DNA from: Pseudaminobacter sp047739745
GTDB lineage: Bacteria; Pseudomonadota; Alphaproteobacteria; Rhizobiales; Rhizobiaceae
Assembly: GCF_047739745.1 (NCBI RefSeq)
Contig: NZ_JBLLVA010000005.1
Coordinates: 149,836 to 213,835 of the forward strand
Reading direction: 5' to 3'
Length of the DNA: 64,000 nt
Positions 1 through 8,195 of this stretch are shown one piece after another. Position 1 is the stretch's first letter. Each line of letters starts with the position of its first letter. Made by a program: the position numbers and the translations under genes. The notes beneath the pieces were generated by a model. That model was given only the letters and a program-made list of their open reading frames with translations. It made no database searches and was not told the origin of the DNA.

Positions 1-54
1 CCGTTGTGGCCCACTGGTTTCATCGAGGATTGGACATCGAGTCCCACATTTTGG

Positions 55-720
55 TTAGGCGGCTCCGGCCGCCTCTTTCAGATGGCCGACCGGTTGCACG
101 AAGGTGACCATCTGAGAATCACGCAGTTGCAGGATGTGCTTCAGACCGGCCTTGTCGGCGCCCCCGACGAGGCAGGTGCCGAGTCCGACCGACGCGCAGT
201 AGAGATAGACGTTCTCGGCAATGATCGCCGCGTCGACATGCGCCGCCTGGATTTGCTCCTCATCGCTCGCCTTGTACATGCGCGCCCTATCAGCGACATA
301 GACGAGCACTAGTGGTGCGGTCCCGACAAAGGGCTGCGGGCTTGCCTTGCCGCGGATATCTTCATCCAATACGGGCAGAAGCCGATGACTGGCAGGGTCA
401 AATTTCCCGACCCCACCAGCGTCGGCGATATAGATGTCCGTTTCCATTGACGTGTGCCACGAGGGAGCGGTGTGTCCGACGCTTTCCGGACGGTTGATGC
501 CGAAGGCGCACCATAGCAACGTCGAGAGCGTCGCAACGTCGATCGACTGATCGGAATAGAGCCGCGTCGAACGTCGGCGCGACAAGGCCTCGATTAGGCT
601 TCCGCCATCGCCTTTCGCAGCCGGAGGCAGCCCGGCGACATCCGCAAGGCTTGCGCGAGAGATCAACCCGCTGGCAAGAGGCACGGAGGCCAGGAACAGT
701 CGTCTCGTTAGTCGCTGCAT
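55..720 (-). CDS. Nitroreductase-family protein with Tat-type signal
   Basis: Probably an FMN-dependent nitroreductase (SagB/NfsA-like fold) acting outside the cytoplasm. The first residues, MQRLTRRLFLAS, carry a twin-arginine pattern (TRRLFLA) followed by a hydrophobic stretch. An RRRSTRLY segment near residue 50 matches the FMN-phosphate-binding start of the family, and GLGTCLVGG near the C-terminus is also typical. About 221 aa, normal length. I chose the ATG at 720 because GGAG lies about 8 nt upstream; the in-frame ATG at 753 has no ribosome-binding site and would mask the signal peptide. A FixK-type box lies 58 nt upstream. Substrate unknown. Confidence 0.85.
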   Translation of the reverse strand: MQRLTRRLFLASVPLASGLISRASLADVAGLPPAAKGDGGSLIEALSRRRSTRLYSDQSIDVATLSTLLWCAFGINRPESVGHTAPSWHTSMETDIYIADAGGVGKFDPASHRLLPVLDEDIRGKASPQPFVGTAPLVLVYVADRARMYKASDEEQIQAAHVDAAIIAENVYLYCASVGLGTCLVGGADKAGLKHILQLRDSQMVTFVQPVGHLKEAAGAA

Positions 721-778
721 GGAACATCTCCAGATTTCGGACCGGGAGATCATTTTCTAACGGCGAGTACCGATGTCA

Positions 779-792
779 TTGACCCGCATCAA
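779..792. promoter_or_regulatory. FNR/FixK box TTGACCCGCATCAA
   Basis: Exact TTGA-N6-TCAA dyad, 58 nt upstream of the nitroreductase start and divergent from a possible small ORF at 821. The spacing fits activation from about -41.5 with a short leader. Confidence 0.75.
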
Positions 793-820
793 TCACCGCG
801 ACTGCCGAAACGATGAAACG

Positions 821-952
821 ATGACCGCGCGTTCGAACTTGGCTGACGACCGCGCGCACGGGACAGAGGAACTGGAACGTGCCGCTGGCTCGCTGGCCGA
901 CCCGGCTTACCGGGAATACTTCCCCATCACATGTCCTTTGCCTGATGATTAA
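821..952 (+). CDS. Possible 43-aa small protein
   Basis: An ATG at 821 opens 43 codons ending in TAA, with an ordinary-looking acidic composition and an aromatic/proline-rich C-terminus (DPAYREYFP, then CPLPDD). It starts 28 nt after a FixK-type box and is divergent from the nitroreductase, so it could be co-regulated. There is no convincing ribosome-binding site and I recognise no family. It may be chance. Confidence 0.25.
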   Translation: MTARSNLADDRAHGTEELERAAGSLADPAYREYFPITCPLPDD

Positions 953-966
953 AAGAGATTGGCTAT

Positions 967-1803
967 TCAGCGTGCCATCAGGATCGGAATTGGTGGCTCG
1001 TCGAGCATTGAACTGGTGACACCGCCAAAGATCCTCTGCCGCAGTCTGGAATGGCCGTACGCACCCATGACCAGGAGTTCGGCGGCCATGTCGGAAACGT
1101 ACTGGCGAAGGACCGATGCAACCGCTTTGCCTTGGCTGGGCAAGCGATCCACCGCAACCTTGACATCATGGCGGGCCAGAAAGGTTGCTATATCCGCGCC
1201 CGGCTCGGCGCCGTGTGCCTCCTCGCCCTCAACGGGGTCGACGAGCACCAGCCGAACTTCTTCGGCGGCGGTCAGCAAGTCGAGCGACTGCGCGACGGCC
1301 CGGGATGCCTCAATTCGGGAATCCCAGGCTACCATGATCCGCTTAGGCTTCAGCGTCGCGGTAGCGCCGTCCGGAACCAACAGCAGCGGCTTTCCCGAAT
1401 GGAATAGCGCGCCTTCGACCACCTTTTCCTTCAGCGTGTCATGGGACAGCATGTCAGGCCCAAGCAAAGTGATGTCGGCATAGCGTGCGCGTCGGCCGAT
1501 CGCTTCGTCAGACCACGCGATTTCCTGATATTCGCTCGAGATGTCGGTTGACACGCGGCTTGAGGCTAGCCACGTGGATACTGCACCGCTACGCTCCTTG
1601 AGCTTCGCAAGATCGGCTTGCCGTTCTTGAAGCCAAACATCTGACACTACGGCCGCGTATTCGCCTATCGGCGGCGGTGCGGCAAGAGCGACGATCAACA
1701 CGGCAAGATGTGACTCGATTTCCTCGCAAAGCGTGGCCGACAATTTCAGGTCGGCATCCCCGAGGTCGGGGCTTGTCACGGTGAGCACTGTCTTGATCGT
1801 CAT
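967..1803 (-). CDS. Universal stress protein (tandem UspA domains)
   Basis: A 278-aa cytoplasmic protein of the two-domain rhizobial Usp type. The C-terminal domain ends with MGAYGHSRLRQRIFGG, matching the ATP-binding G-x2-G-x9-G(S/T) loop; the N-terminal domain is degenerate. It starts MTIKTVLTV with GGGG upstream. A FixK-type box lies 57 nt upstream, so expression at low oxygen is likely. It is one of at least four Usps in the island. Ligand and partner are unknown; family members bind ATP and act in stress survival. Confidence 0.9.
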   Translation of the reverse strand: MTIKTVLTVTSPDLGDADLKLSATLCEEIESHLAVLIVALAAPPPIGEYAAVVSDVWLQERQADLAKLKERSGAVSTWLASSRVSTDISSEYQEIAWSDEAIGRRARYADITLLGPDMLSHDTLKEKVVEGALFHSGKPLLLVPDGATATLKPKRIMVAWDSRIEASRAVAQSLDLLTAAEEVRLVLVDPVEGEEAHGAEPGADIATFLARHDVKVAVDRLPSQGKAVASVLRQYVSDMAAELLVMGAYGHSRLRQRIFGGVTSSMLDEPPIPILMAR

Positions 1804-1860
1804 TGGCTTACCCCATGCTGCGGTTGAGTATTCTTACTAACACATACGCCGATGCGGTCT

Positions 1861-1874
1861 TTGAGTTGCATCAA
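1861..1874. promoter_or_regulatory. FNR/FixK box TTGAGTTGCATCAA
   Basis: Exact TTGA-N6-TCAA dyad, 57 nt upstream of the Usp start at 1803. Confidence 0.75.
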
Positions 1875-1892
1875 ATCGGTACCTAAGCTTGT

Positions 1893-2345
1893 CTACTCAT
1901 CTTCCTTGATTTCACGCCCAGACAGCTGTTCTATCCAGATACGGAAGAACACGTGATCGGAATGATCAGACAGGGGCGGCATGACAGTCCTAAGGGCACC
2001 AGGTTCCCACCAGTCGAAATGCCGGCTGAGCAGTAACCAGGCATGATCCCTTTCGCGTTTTTGACCGATCCGGTCCGACAGCTCTTCGTAGCGGCCGTCG
2101 ACAATGACGCTTTTCCATTCCCGTCCTTGCACGTGTTCCTCGACGAGGACTGAGACTTGCGGATTGAGCCGCATCCAGCCGATTTTCTTGCCGACCATGG
2201 AAAAGGCGTAGAGATGATTGTCGTGATGGGCGAAATAGAACGGCACGACATAGGGATGCCCGTCCTTGGCGCAACCCAGGCATCCAAGGCGGTTAGCGTT
2301 CAACACATTGGTGCATTCGAGGGTGCTCAGCGAACGGATGCGCAT
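1893..2345 (-). CDS. Pyridoxamine 5'-phosphate oxidase-family flavoprotein
   Basis: A 150-aa protein with the split-barrel flavin-binding (PPOx) fold. The N-terminal part (NRLGCLGCAKDGHPYVVPF) and the following YFAHHDNHLYAFS strand are characteristic of the FMN/F420/haem-binding family often annotated pyridoxamine 5'-phosphate oxidase-related. True PdxH activity is unlikely because the family is broad. It starts at the ATG at 2345 and has a FixK-type box 57 nt upstream, so it belongs with the stress genes. Cofactor and reaction cannot be told from sequence. Confidence 0.8.
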   Translation of the reverse strand: MRIRSLSTLECTNVLNANRLGCLGCAKDGHPYVVPFYFAHHDNHLYAFSMVGKKIGWMRLNPQVSVLVEEHVQGREWKSVIVDGRYEELSDRIGQKRERDHAWLLLSRHFDWWEPGALRTVMPPLSDHSDHVFFRIWIEQLSGREIKEDE

Positions 2346-2402
2346 TTGCCCGACCTTCCATTATATACGTGAGATAATTGAATCCTTCGGGGGCGTGCCG
2401 CG

Positions 2403-2416
2403 TTGATCGGCATCAA
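2403..2416. promoter_or_regulatory. FNR/FixK box TTGATCGGCATCAA
   Basis: Exact dyad with TTGAT/ATCAA arms, 57 nt upstream of the PPOx-family gene start at 2345. Confidence 0.75.
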
Positions 2417-2619
2417 TTCAGCCGCCGAGAGAGGAGACTCCTGCAAGGTCGCTCGGCATCGACGACATTCAACGTCCTTACCTTGCCGCTTACAATTCAT
2501 ACGATGTCGCGAGCTTTGAAGGCGGCGGCACGCACGGCATCTTCATGCGGATCGACGACAGCTGGGGCTGGCGCATCCTCATGCCCGGCACAGGAGTAGT
2601 AGTCCTGTCTGTAGAAGTG

Positions 2620-2639
2620 ATAACCGAAATTTCGGTTAT
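2620..2639. repeat. 20-nt perfect palindrome, TAACCG/CGGTTA family copy 1
   Basis: ATAACCGAAATTTCGGTTAT reads the same on both strands. The arms TAACCG and CGGTTA with a 6-nt centre recur at 44262 and 52160, and a degenerate version lies at 59461 beside an IS91-type recombinase remnant. Here it sits at the meeting point of two coding-like fragments, which suggests an insertion or recombination scar. An operator is the alternative. Confidence 0.6.
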
Positions 2640-3185
2640 GGCTCAGTGAACTGTCCCCGCCAGACACAACGTGCCGGGCGCGGCGGAGGTGGTATCTCCA
2701 GGGGTTCTACTCGCTCGAAATGGTCGAGAAAATTGCCGGCGATCTTCCGGACCTACTTCAACTTCATCGCGAGTAGCAAGGAGGATGGCTGTGGAAGGCG
2801 ACAAATGATCTGGAGTGGGTCATCGTATAATTCGTCCGCTTCCTTTCGATCCATGAAGCCCTGAGCAAGCCGAGATGCCGCCTCTGACGGCGGCCATGAT
2901 GACGACGGAGGCAAGGCGCTCCGTCTACGGAAAGCCTCGGGATGACAACTTGATCAGCCCAAGGCTATCCACATTTCAGTTGGGGCTGGGCCGGGCCTCA
3001 CGTCGGTCCCAATCCCATTGACGACAACGATGCTTCCATTCTTCACTACTACGGTCACGATCCTGAGTAAGGGCGAGCGGCTGCTTGGGTCATCTGACCG
3101 CGGGCCTCGATACCATCGGCCGCCTGTGTCGATTTTGCGAGCGAGCATCTTTGAGTTGGCTGGGCCGCAACGTTTTTTGTGGGAT

Positions 3186-3199
3186 TTGATCCTCATCAA
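3186..3199. promoter_or_regulatory. FNR/FixK box TTGATCCTCATCAA
   Basis: Exact dyad with full TTGAT/ATCAA arms. It lies 236 nt upstream of the Hsp20 start, longer than the usual 52-62 nt in this island, so either the leader is long or an unseen short gene lies between. Confidence 0.65.
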
Positions 3200-3435
3200 T
3201 GAGACGAATTGGCGTAAGGGGTTTGCTGAAGTCCTTGACGGATCAGACCTGACCAGGCGAAGCGGCGCGAACGAGACATTCGAAGCTATCGGCGTTGCGA
3301 TGAACCGGGATCGGCAATGATGTCCGGCAGGCGGTCCGCCGTCCTCCGGCTTTGATTCCTTCTGGGGCAACTCAGAGGCGCAAGAGGGTGAGCCACGGCG
3401 TTCTGCAGAAACGTCAAAAAGCAAGGAGATCAGCC

Positions 3436-3957
3436 ATGGCCGAAGCCACAACCAAACTGCCTATCGAGAAAACTCCGTCCCCGACCGAGGCCGCAGAGTG
3501 GACACCTTTCGAGAGCCTCCGCCGGGAGGTGGACCGTCTGTTCGATGACTTCCGCCCATTCAGTTGGCGCTTACCGTCGAGAGTATTCGGCCTCGAAGCG
3601 CCTCGCATCCGCGCACAGTGGCAGCTCGCGCCAGCCGTGGACCTGGTCGAGAAGGACACCGACTACGAGATCACCGCCGAGCTCCCCGGCATCGATGAAA
3701 AAAACATCGAAATCAAGCTTTCCAACCACACGCTGACCATCAAAGGGGAGAAGAGCGAGGAGAAGGAAGAAAAGCACAAGGACTATTATCTTTCCGAACG
3801 TCGCTACGGCTCGTTCCAGAGGAGCTTCCAGCTTCCTGAGGGCATCGATGTCGCCAAGATCGAGGCATCCTTCGCCAAGGGCGTGCTGACGGTGAACCTG
3901 CCCAAGTCCGCCGAGGCGAAGAATGCGGAAAAGAAGATCGCGGTCAAGTCGGCGTGA
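3436..3957 (+). CDS. Hsp20/alpha-crystallin small heat-shock protein
   Basis: A 173-aa ATP-independent holdase chaperone. The alpha-crystallin domain spans roughly residues 60-160, with DYEITAELPGIDEKNIEI, then the LTIKGEK strand, a charged EEKEEKHKD loop, and the conserved FAKGVLTVNLPK near the end. The N-terminal SLRREVDRLFDDF motif is typical of bacterial class A proteins. I chose the ATG at 3436 because AGGAG lies about 8 nt upstream. A FixK box is 236 nt upstream. The downstream DUF2267 and phosphoribosyltransferase genes run the same way and may be co-transcribed. Confidence 0.93.
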   Translation: MAEATTKLPIEKTPSPTEAAEWTPFESLRREVDRLFDDFRPFSWRLPSRVFGLEAPRIRAQWQLAPAVDLVEKDTDYEITAELPGIDEKNIEIKLSNHTLTIKGEKSEEKEEKHKDYYLSERRYGSFQRSFQLPEGIDVAKIEASFAKGVLTVNLPKSAEAKNAEKKIAVKSA

Positions 3958-4090
3958 ACAACTCATGGCAGCGAGGCGTACGACGCGTCGGTGCCATGAG
4001 CTTTCGTCGCGAGTGCTTTCTTTCGGAGTTCCTGCGAGGGGCCCTGTTTTTAATCGGATCGGTAACGATCCAGAGCCATGGAGAAATCGC

Positions 4091-4519
4091 ATGGGTGGCA
4101 CATCGATCCCCAACTTTACGCACGCAGCGCAACAGGCGCAGCAGTGGGTCAACGAACTCGCCGGCGGCCTGAACTGGGATGAGCGGCGCTCGTATCACCT
4201 CTTGCGTTGCGTTCTGCAGGCGCTCCGGGACTGGCTGCCGCAGCAAGAGATGGCCGACCTGTCGGCGCAGCTTCCCGCCCTCATCCGCGGCATCTATTTT
4301 GAAGGCTGGAAGCCGCTGGAAGCGCCCGTTTGGGATCGCAGCAAGGAAGAGTTCATCGCGCGCATCCAGGGTGCCTTCTCCGACGACCTGCTGAACGACC
4401 CCGATGCGGCCGTGATGGCCGTCTTCCGGCTGCTTGATCGCCATGTCTCCTCTGGCGAGATCGAAGATGTCAGGAACTCGATGAAGAAGACGCTGCGCGA
4501 TCTGTGGCCGGCGGACTGA
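4091..4519 (+). CDS. DUF2267 protein
   Basis: A 142-aa protein of the DUF2267 family. It shows the family's pattern of a short helical repeat: AQQWVNELAGGL, ERRSYHLLRCVLQALRDWLP, LSAQLPALIRGIYFEGW, then a second half with a similar helix arrangement. The start at 4091 has GGAG about 8 nt before it. Its stop is 4 nt from the next gene, a phosphoribosyltransferase, so the two are translationally linked. Function is unknown; family members often sit near stress proteins, as here. Cytoplasmic, no membrane segment. Confidence 0.85.
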   Translation: MGGTSIPNFTHAAQQAQQWVNELAGGLNWDERRSYHLLRCVLQALRDWLPQQEMADLSAQLPALIRGIYFEGWKPLEAPVWDRSKEEFIARIQGAFSDDLLNDPDAAVMAVFRLLDRHVSSGEIEDVRNSMKKTLRDLWPAD

Positions 4520-4523
4520 CACA

Positions 4524-5198
4524 ATGTTCCGTGACCGGCAGGATGCAGGGCGCAAGCTGGCGGACGAACTGGAGAAGCTCGGCATTGCCGATCCGGTCGT
4601 GCTGGCGTTGCCACGGGGCGGCGTGCCAGTCGCCGCCGAGATCGCCAGGGCACTGAAGGCACCGCTCGACCTGGTCATTGTGCGCAAGGTCGGTGCGCCG
4701 GGAAACCCGGAACTGGCTGTCGCGGCCATCGTCGACGGCGACCCTCCGGATGTCGTTCTCAACCGCGAGATTGTGGAAGCTTACGATCTCGATGATGCCG
4801 CATTGCGCGATCTTGTCGCTCGCGCGCGTCCTGAACTGGAGCGTCGGCGGCGCGTATACCGGGCAGGGCGATCGCTTGTTCCGATCGCCGGCAAGACAGT
4901 CCTCATCGTCGACGACGGTGCGGCCACGGGGACCACGATGAAGGTGGCGATCCGCGCCCTGCGGAGGCGATCGCCCCGCGAGATCGTCGTAGCTCTTCCT
5001 GTCGCGCCGCCTGAGACCGTCGAGGAACTGGCGTGCGAGGCGGACCGGGTCGTCTGCCTGAGCCAGCCTGCCCGCTTTTTCGCGCTGACATACCATTACC
5101 GGGACTTTCCCCAGCTCACCGATGAAACGATGATCGCAATGCTTCCACCTCCGCAACGCAGAGTGAAGGGAACTTCGCCAACCCCCGGGTCGCTATAA
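4524..5198 (+). CDS. Phosphoribosyltransferase-domain protein
   Basis: A 224-aa type I PRTase-like protein. The PRPP-binding loop is plain (VLIVDDGAATGTT, about residues 126-138). An N-terminal PVVLALPRGGVPVAAEIA strand and a VRKVGAPGNPELAVAAI segment match the family of stand-alone 'putative phosphoribosyl transferases' found beside stress genes. It should use PRPP, but the acceptor base is unknown and it is not a recognised purine or pyrimidine salvage enzyme. It follows DUF2267 by 4 nt. A divergent PRPP synthase is encoded 20 kb away in the same island, perhaps supplying the substrate. Confidence 0.85.
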   Translation: MFRDRQDAGRKLADELEKLGIADPVVLALPRGGVPVAAEIARALKAPLDLVIVRKVGAPGNPELAVAAIVDGDPPDVVLNREIVEAYDLDDAALRDLVARARPELERRRRVYRAGRSLVPIAGKTVLIVDDGAATGTTMKVAIRALRRRSPREIVVALPVAPPETVEELACEADRVVCLSQPARFFALTYHYRDFPQLTDETMIAMLPPPQRRVKGTSPTPGSL

Positions 5199-5477
5199 GG
5201 AACCTGAACGACATCGCGGGATGCCAGCCACTGGAAGTTCCCAAGTCGGGACAAGGCGAGGACGAAGTAGACGGCTTTGGAGCTGGGCTTTCGATCCCTC
5301 GATTGGTAACTCGGACAAATCTGCGGCACTCCATCAACTTTTATTCACACCTCTTCAGATGTATCTTTGATGGCCAACAACGTCGTGGCCATGCGGAGCG
5401 GGCATACGTTGCGACCGACGTTCGCAATCGCTGGCGACGTGGCAGGCCTGTCTGCTGCGATCTGGACGGGAGAGGCT
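5199..5477. other. Intergenic region upstream of fixL
   Basis: No gene and no FixK-type box seen. It presumably holds the fixL promoter; in-frame TTG/ATG codons at 5367 and 5370 lack a ribosome-binding site. Confidence 0.4.
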
Positions 5478-6989
5478 ATGCCTGCCCAAGAGATACCTGG
5501 ACTGCAAGGACGCTTTCTTCACGCGGTCCTCTCGCGCCGCTTTGAAGGGTGGATCGGCTATCTGGTGGCGGCAGCGGCGGTTGCCGTTGCCTTTCTCATC
5601 AGGTTTTCACTGCAGGGTTCCCTCGGAAACGCCGCCGTCTTTATTCTTTTCGTTCCCGCTGTCCTCGTAGCGGCGATTGCGGGCGGCATCGGTCCGGGAT
5701 TGTTCGCGTTCATCCTCGCGCTGGCGAGCGCTTTCTATCTTGTCGGCACCGATCCTACGTTTTGGCTGCAGGTCGCGGTTTTCACTCTCGTCGGCCTGGT
5801 GATCGCCTGGATGGGCGAGATGCTGCACCAAGGGCGCCGAGCCCTCGAAAAAACAGAAGATATTTTGAGGGCCAGCGAGGCGCATTTGCGTTCGATCCTC
5901 GACACCGTTCCCGACGCGACAGTGGTTATTGACGAGCAGGGGCTCATCACATCCTTCAGCGCTGTAGCGGTTCGGCTGTTTGGATACACGGAAGGGGAAG
6001 CCATCGGATCCAATGTAAACATGTTGATGCCCGAACCATACCACAGCGAGCATGACGGTTACCTGAGCCGATACCTGACCACCGGGGAGAAACGGATAAT
6101 CGGCATTGATCGCGTTGTCGTCGGCCGGAGGAAGGATGGCTCGACATTTCCAATGAAACTCGCAGTCGGCGAAATGCAGTCAAAAGGTCGAATCTTTTTT
6201 ACCGGGTTCATTCGCGACCTCACTGAGCGCCAACAGTCCGAGGAGCGTCTTCAAGGCATTCAGAACGAACTGGCAAGGCTGGCTCGCCTGAGCGAGCTTG
6301 GGGAGATGGCGTCCATGCTGGCTCACGAGCTCAATCAGCCACTGGCAGCAATCGCCAACTATACGCAAGGTTGCGTGCGGCTCTTAGACCGGCCGCCCGG
6401 GGCCTCATCCGACCAGATGAGACAGGCGCTTGAGGAAACGGCGCGGCAATCTCTGCGGGCAGGCGGCATCATCCGCCACCTGCGCGAGTTTGTCACGCGA
6501 GAGGACAGCGAGAGGTCGCTGGTAAACATCCGCAAGCTCATCGAAGAGGCCGGGGCACTGGCTCTCATTGGCTCGCACGAGCAAGGCGTGCGGTCGATAT
6601 TCAGATTTGCTGCCGATACGGAAGACGTGCTGGTCGACAAAGTCCAGATTCAGCAGGTCATTATCAATCTGATCCGCAATGCCATGGATGCCATGCGCGA
6701 TGGCGACCGCCGCGAGTTGACCGTGCGGACAAGCAGCAACGGCGACAGCCACGTCGTAATTGAGGTTGCCGATACGGGATCAGGGATTTCGGACGAAATC
6801 GCGGGTCGCCTGTTTGAGCCGTTCGTCACCAGCAAGGCCAATGGCATGGGCATCGGCCTCTCGATCTCCAGGCGCATCGTCAAAGCCCATGGCGGCAGCA
6901 TATCGGCGAGCCCTAACAGCGAAGGCGGAGCGACTTTCCGCATCTCTCTGCCTGTCGCCCCAAGGGAGGCAAACAATGCAGATCGGTGA
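5478..6989 (+). CDS. fixL: FixL-type haem-PAS oxygen-sensor histidine kinase
   Basis: Senses O2 and phosphorylates FixJ. From the ATG at 5478 (GGGAGAGG just upstream) it is 503 aa, close to the 505 aa of classical FixL. It has four predicted membrane helices (about 25-115), a PAS domain (about 130-255), then a kinase with H-box AHELNQPLA (His283) and ATP-binding DTGSGIS and GMGIGLSISR motifs. In the PAS domain, His192 (in EHDGYLSRY), Arg198 and Arg212 align by spacing with Bradyrhizobium FixL His200 (haem ligand), Arg206 and Arg220; the His214 position is Arg206 here. The alignment is from memory. fixJ overlaps its end by 14 nt. Confidence 0.92.
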   Translation: MPAQEIPGLQGRFLHAVLSRRFEGWIGYLVAAAAVAVAFLIRFSLQGSLGNAAVFILFVPAVLVAAIAGGIGPGLFAFILALASAFYLVGTDPTFWLQVAVFTLVGLVIAWMGEMLHQGRRALEKTEDILRASEAHLRSILDTVPDATVVIDEQGLITSFSAVAVRLFGYTEGEAIGSNVNMLMPEPYHSEHDGYLSRYLTTGEKRIIGIDRVVVGRRKDGSTFPMKLAVGEMQSKGRIFFTGFIRDLTERQQSEERLQGIQNELARLARLSELGEMASMLAHELNQPLAAIANYTQGCVRLLDRPPGASSDQMRQALEETARQSLRAGGIIRHLREFVTREDSERSLVNIRKLIEEAGALALIGSHEQGVRSIFRFAADTEDVLVDKVQIQQVIINLIRNAMDAMRDGDRRELTVRTSSNGDSHVVIEVADTGSGISDEIAGRLFEPFVTSKANGMGIGLSISRRIVKAHGGSISASPNSEGGATFRISLPVAPREANNADR

Positions 6990-7596
6990 GTACACTGTTC
7001 ACATCGTGGACGACGAGGAAGAGGTACGCAGGTCGCTTGCATTTCTGCTGACCGCAACCGGCTTCACCGTGCGCGTCCATGACAGCGCGACGCGCTTTCT
7101 TGCTGTCGCGCCATCGGCCGTCGGCAAGGCGTGTCTGGTTACTGACCTGAGGATGCCGGATATGAATGGGGTGGAGCTGCTGGAGAAACTCAACGAAATA
7201 GGTGCGTTGGTGCCGACGGTTCTCATCACGGGGCACGGAGACGTCCCGATGGCAGTGGCAGCTATGAAGGCGGGTGCTGTCGATTTCATCGAGAAGCCAT
7301 TCGAAGACGAAGTCCTGATCAGCTCGATCACACGGGCCGCCGAGAGACTGCACAAGATTGCCGGGTCAGGCGAGGACGTTGGGGCGTTGCGGCCCCGGCT
7401 CAGCGAACTGTCGGATAGGGAGCGACAGGTCCTGCACGCCATCGTTGCCGGGCTCCCCAACAAGGCGATCGCCTACGACCTCGACATCAGCCCGCGGACT
7501 GTGGAAGTCCATCGCGCCAACATCATGTCGAAGATGCGGGCCCGCAGCCTGCCTGAGCTCGTCCGCATGGCAATTGCCCTGGGTCTTGCCGAATAA
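6976..7596 (+). CDS. fixJ: FixJ-type response regulator
   Basis: A 206-aa regulator with an N-terminal receiver and a C-terminal LuxR-type HTH. The acidic pair lies in HIVDDEEE, the phospho-acceptor Asp57 in VTDLRMPDMNG, and the conserved Lys in DFIEKPFED. The HTH runs LSDRERQVLHAIVAGLPNKA to SPRTVEVHRANIMSKM. The start at 6976 has GGGAGG about 7 nt upstream and overlaps the end of fixL, so the pair is translationally coupled. Expected to activate fixK-type genes when FixL is deoxygenated; the target here is likely the Crp/Fnr gene at 8196. Confidence 0.93.
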   Translation: MQIGEYTVHIVDDEEEVRRSLAFLLTATGFTVRVHDSATRFLAVAPSAVGKACLVTDLRMPDMNGVELLEKLNEIGALVPTVLITGHGDVPMAVAAMKAGAVDFIEKPFEDEVLISSITRAAERLHKIAGSGEDVGALRPRLSELSDRERQVLHAIVAGLPNKAIAYDLDISPRTVEVHRANIMSKMRARSLPELVRMAIALGLAE

Positions 7597-7747
7597 ACCC
7601 ACAGCGAGCTCTGATAACGCTTGTGATTGCACTTCGATCATCGCCTTACATCGATTTCTCCTCGCGCTTGGTTCCCCTTTGATCCTGCGCAATGCCTCCC
7701 ACCACCGATCGGCGGATGCTGGCGTCGGCATGCAGGAAAACGAGCGA

Positions 7748-8104
7748 ATGGTTCTGCGTGGCACGACATTCATCCTGGTTGCCGCCCCGGATGCGAGCTT
7801 CAGACATTCGTTAGTGTTCGCATTGGAAAGCGACGACTACAGCGTGCATGCCTTCAGGTATGCAGAAGACGCCTTTGTGTCTGCTTACGTTCATAAAGCG
7901 GCGTGTGCCGTCATCGACGACGATGCCGTCAGAGATTGGGATCAAGTCCAGGAGCAGTTCAGCCGGTTCGCGAAGCCCGTCATCCTGCTGGTGGACCAGT
8001 TCCGCAAAGCACCCGAGCTACCTGCCATAACGCCCTTGATGAAGCCGTATTTGGGCGCGCCGCTCATCAAGGCGGTGCGGAACGCAATCACCGACCTCGA
8101 GTAA
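7748..8104 (+). CDS. Degenerate single-domain receiver protein (FixT-like?)
   Basis: About 118 aa, one receiver-like domain and no output domain. The usual N-terminal acidic pair is replaced (FILVAAPDAS); a possible phospho-Asp lies in CAVIDDDAV, and a Lys in LMKPYLGAPLIKAV. It sits between fixJ and the fixK-class gene. Single-domain receivers in this position, such as Caulobacter FixT, inhibit FixL by feedback; assigning that role here is inference. The start is uncertain: ATG 7748 has AGGA upstream, and ATG 7730 is possible. Another view is a decayed regulator remnant. Confidence 0.6.
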   Translation: MVLRGTTFILVAAPDASFRHSLVFALESDDYSVHAFRYAEDAFVSAYVHKAACAVIDDDAVRDWDQVQEQFSRFAKPVILLVDQFRKAPELPAITPLMKPYLGAPLIKAVRNAITDLE

Positions 8105-8195
8105 GAGCCGCTACGTAGATTCCCTTACGGTTGTCACCGGATTCCAGGCCGCGCCCGTTTGAGCCAAGATGGCTCACCAGCATTGGGAGATCGTC

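Larger units (their letters stand above)
2346..3435. other. 1.1-kb stretch without a clear gene; two FixK boxes, a palindrome and coding-like fragments
   Basis: Holds FixK-type boxes at 2403 and 3186 and a perfect 20-nt palindrome at 2620. An open frame on + from 2407 to 2649 (about 80 codons, no start codon; includes GTHGIFMRIDDSWGWRILMPG-like text) and another ending near 2777 (RRWYLQGFYSLEMVEKIAGD, then a stop) look like fragments of decayed genes meeting at the palindrome. I recognise neither. The 3' part (about 2800-3180) shows nothing. Confidence 0.4.

Noticed and set aside
2954..3451. 165-codon minus-strand frame before hsp20
   Set aside because: No family match, no ribosome-binding site, and it covers the FixK box and the hsp20 start.
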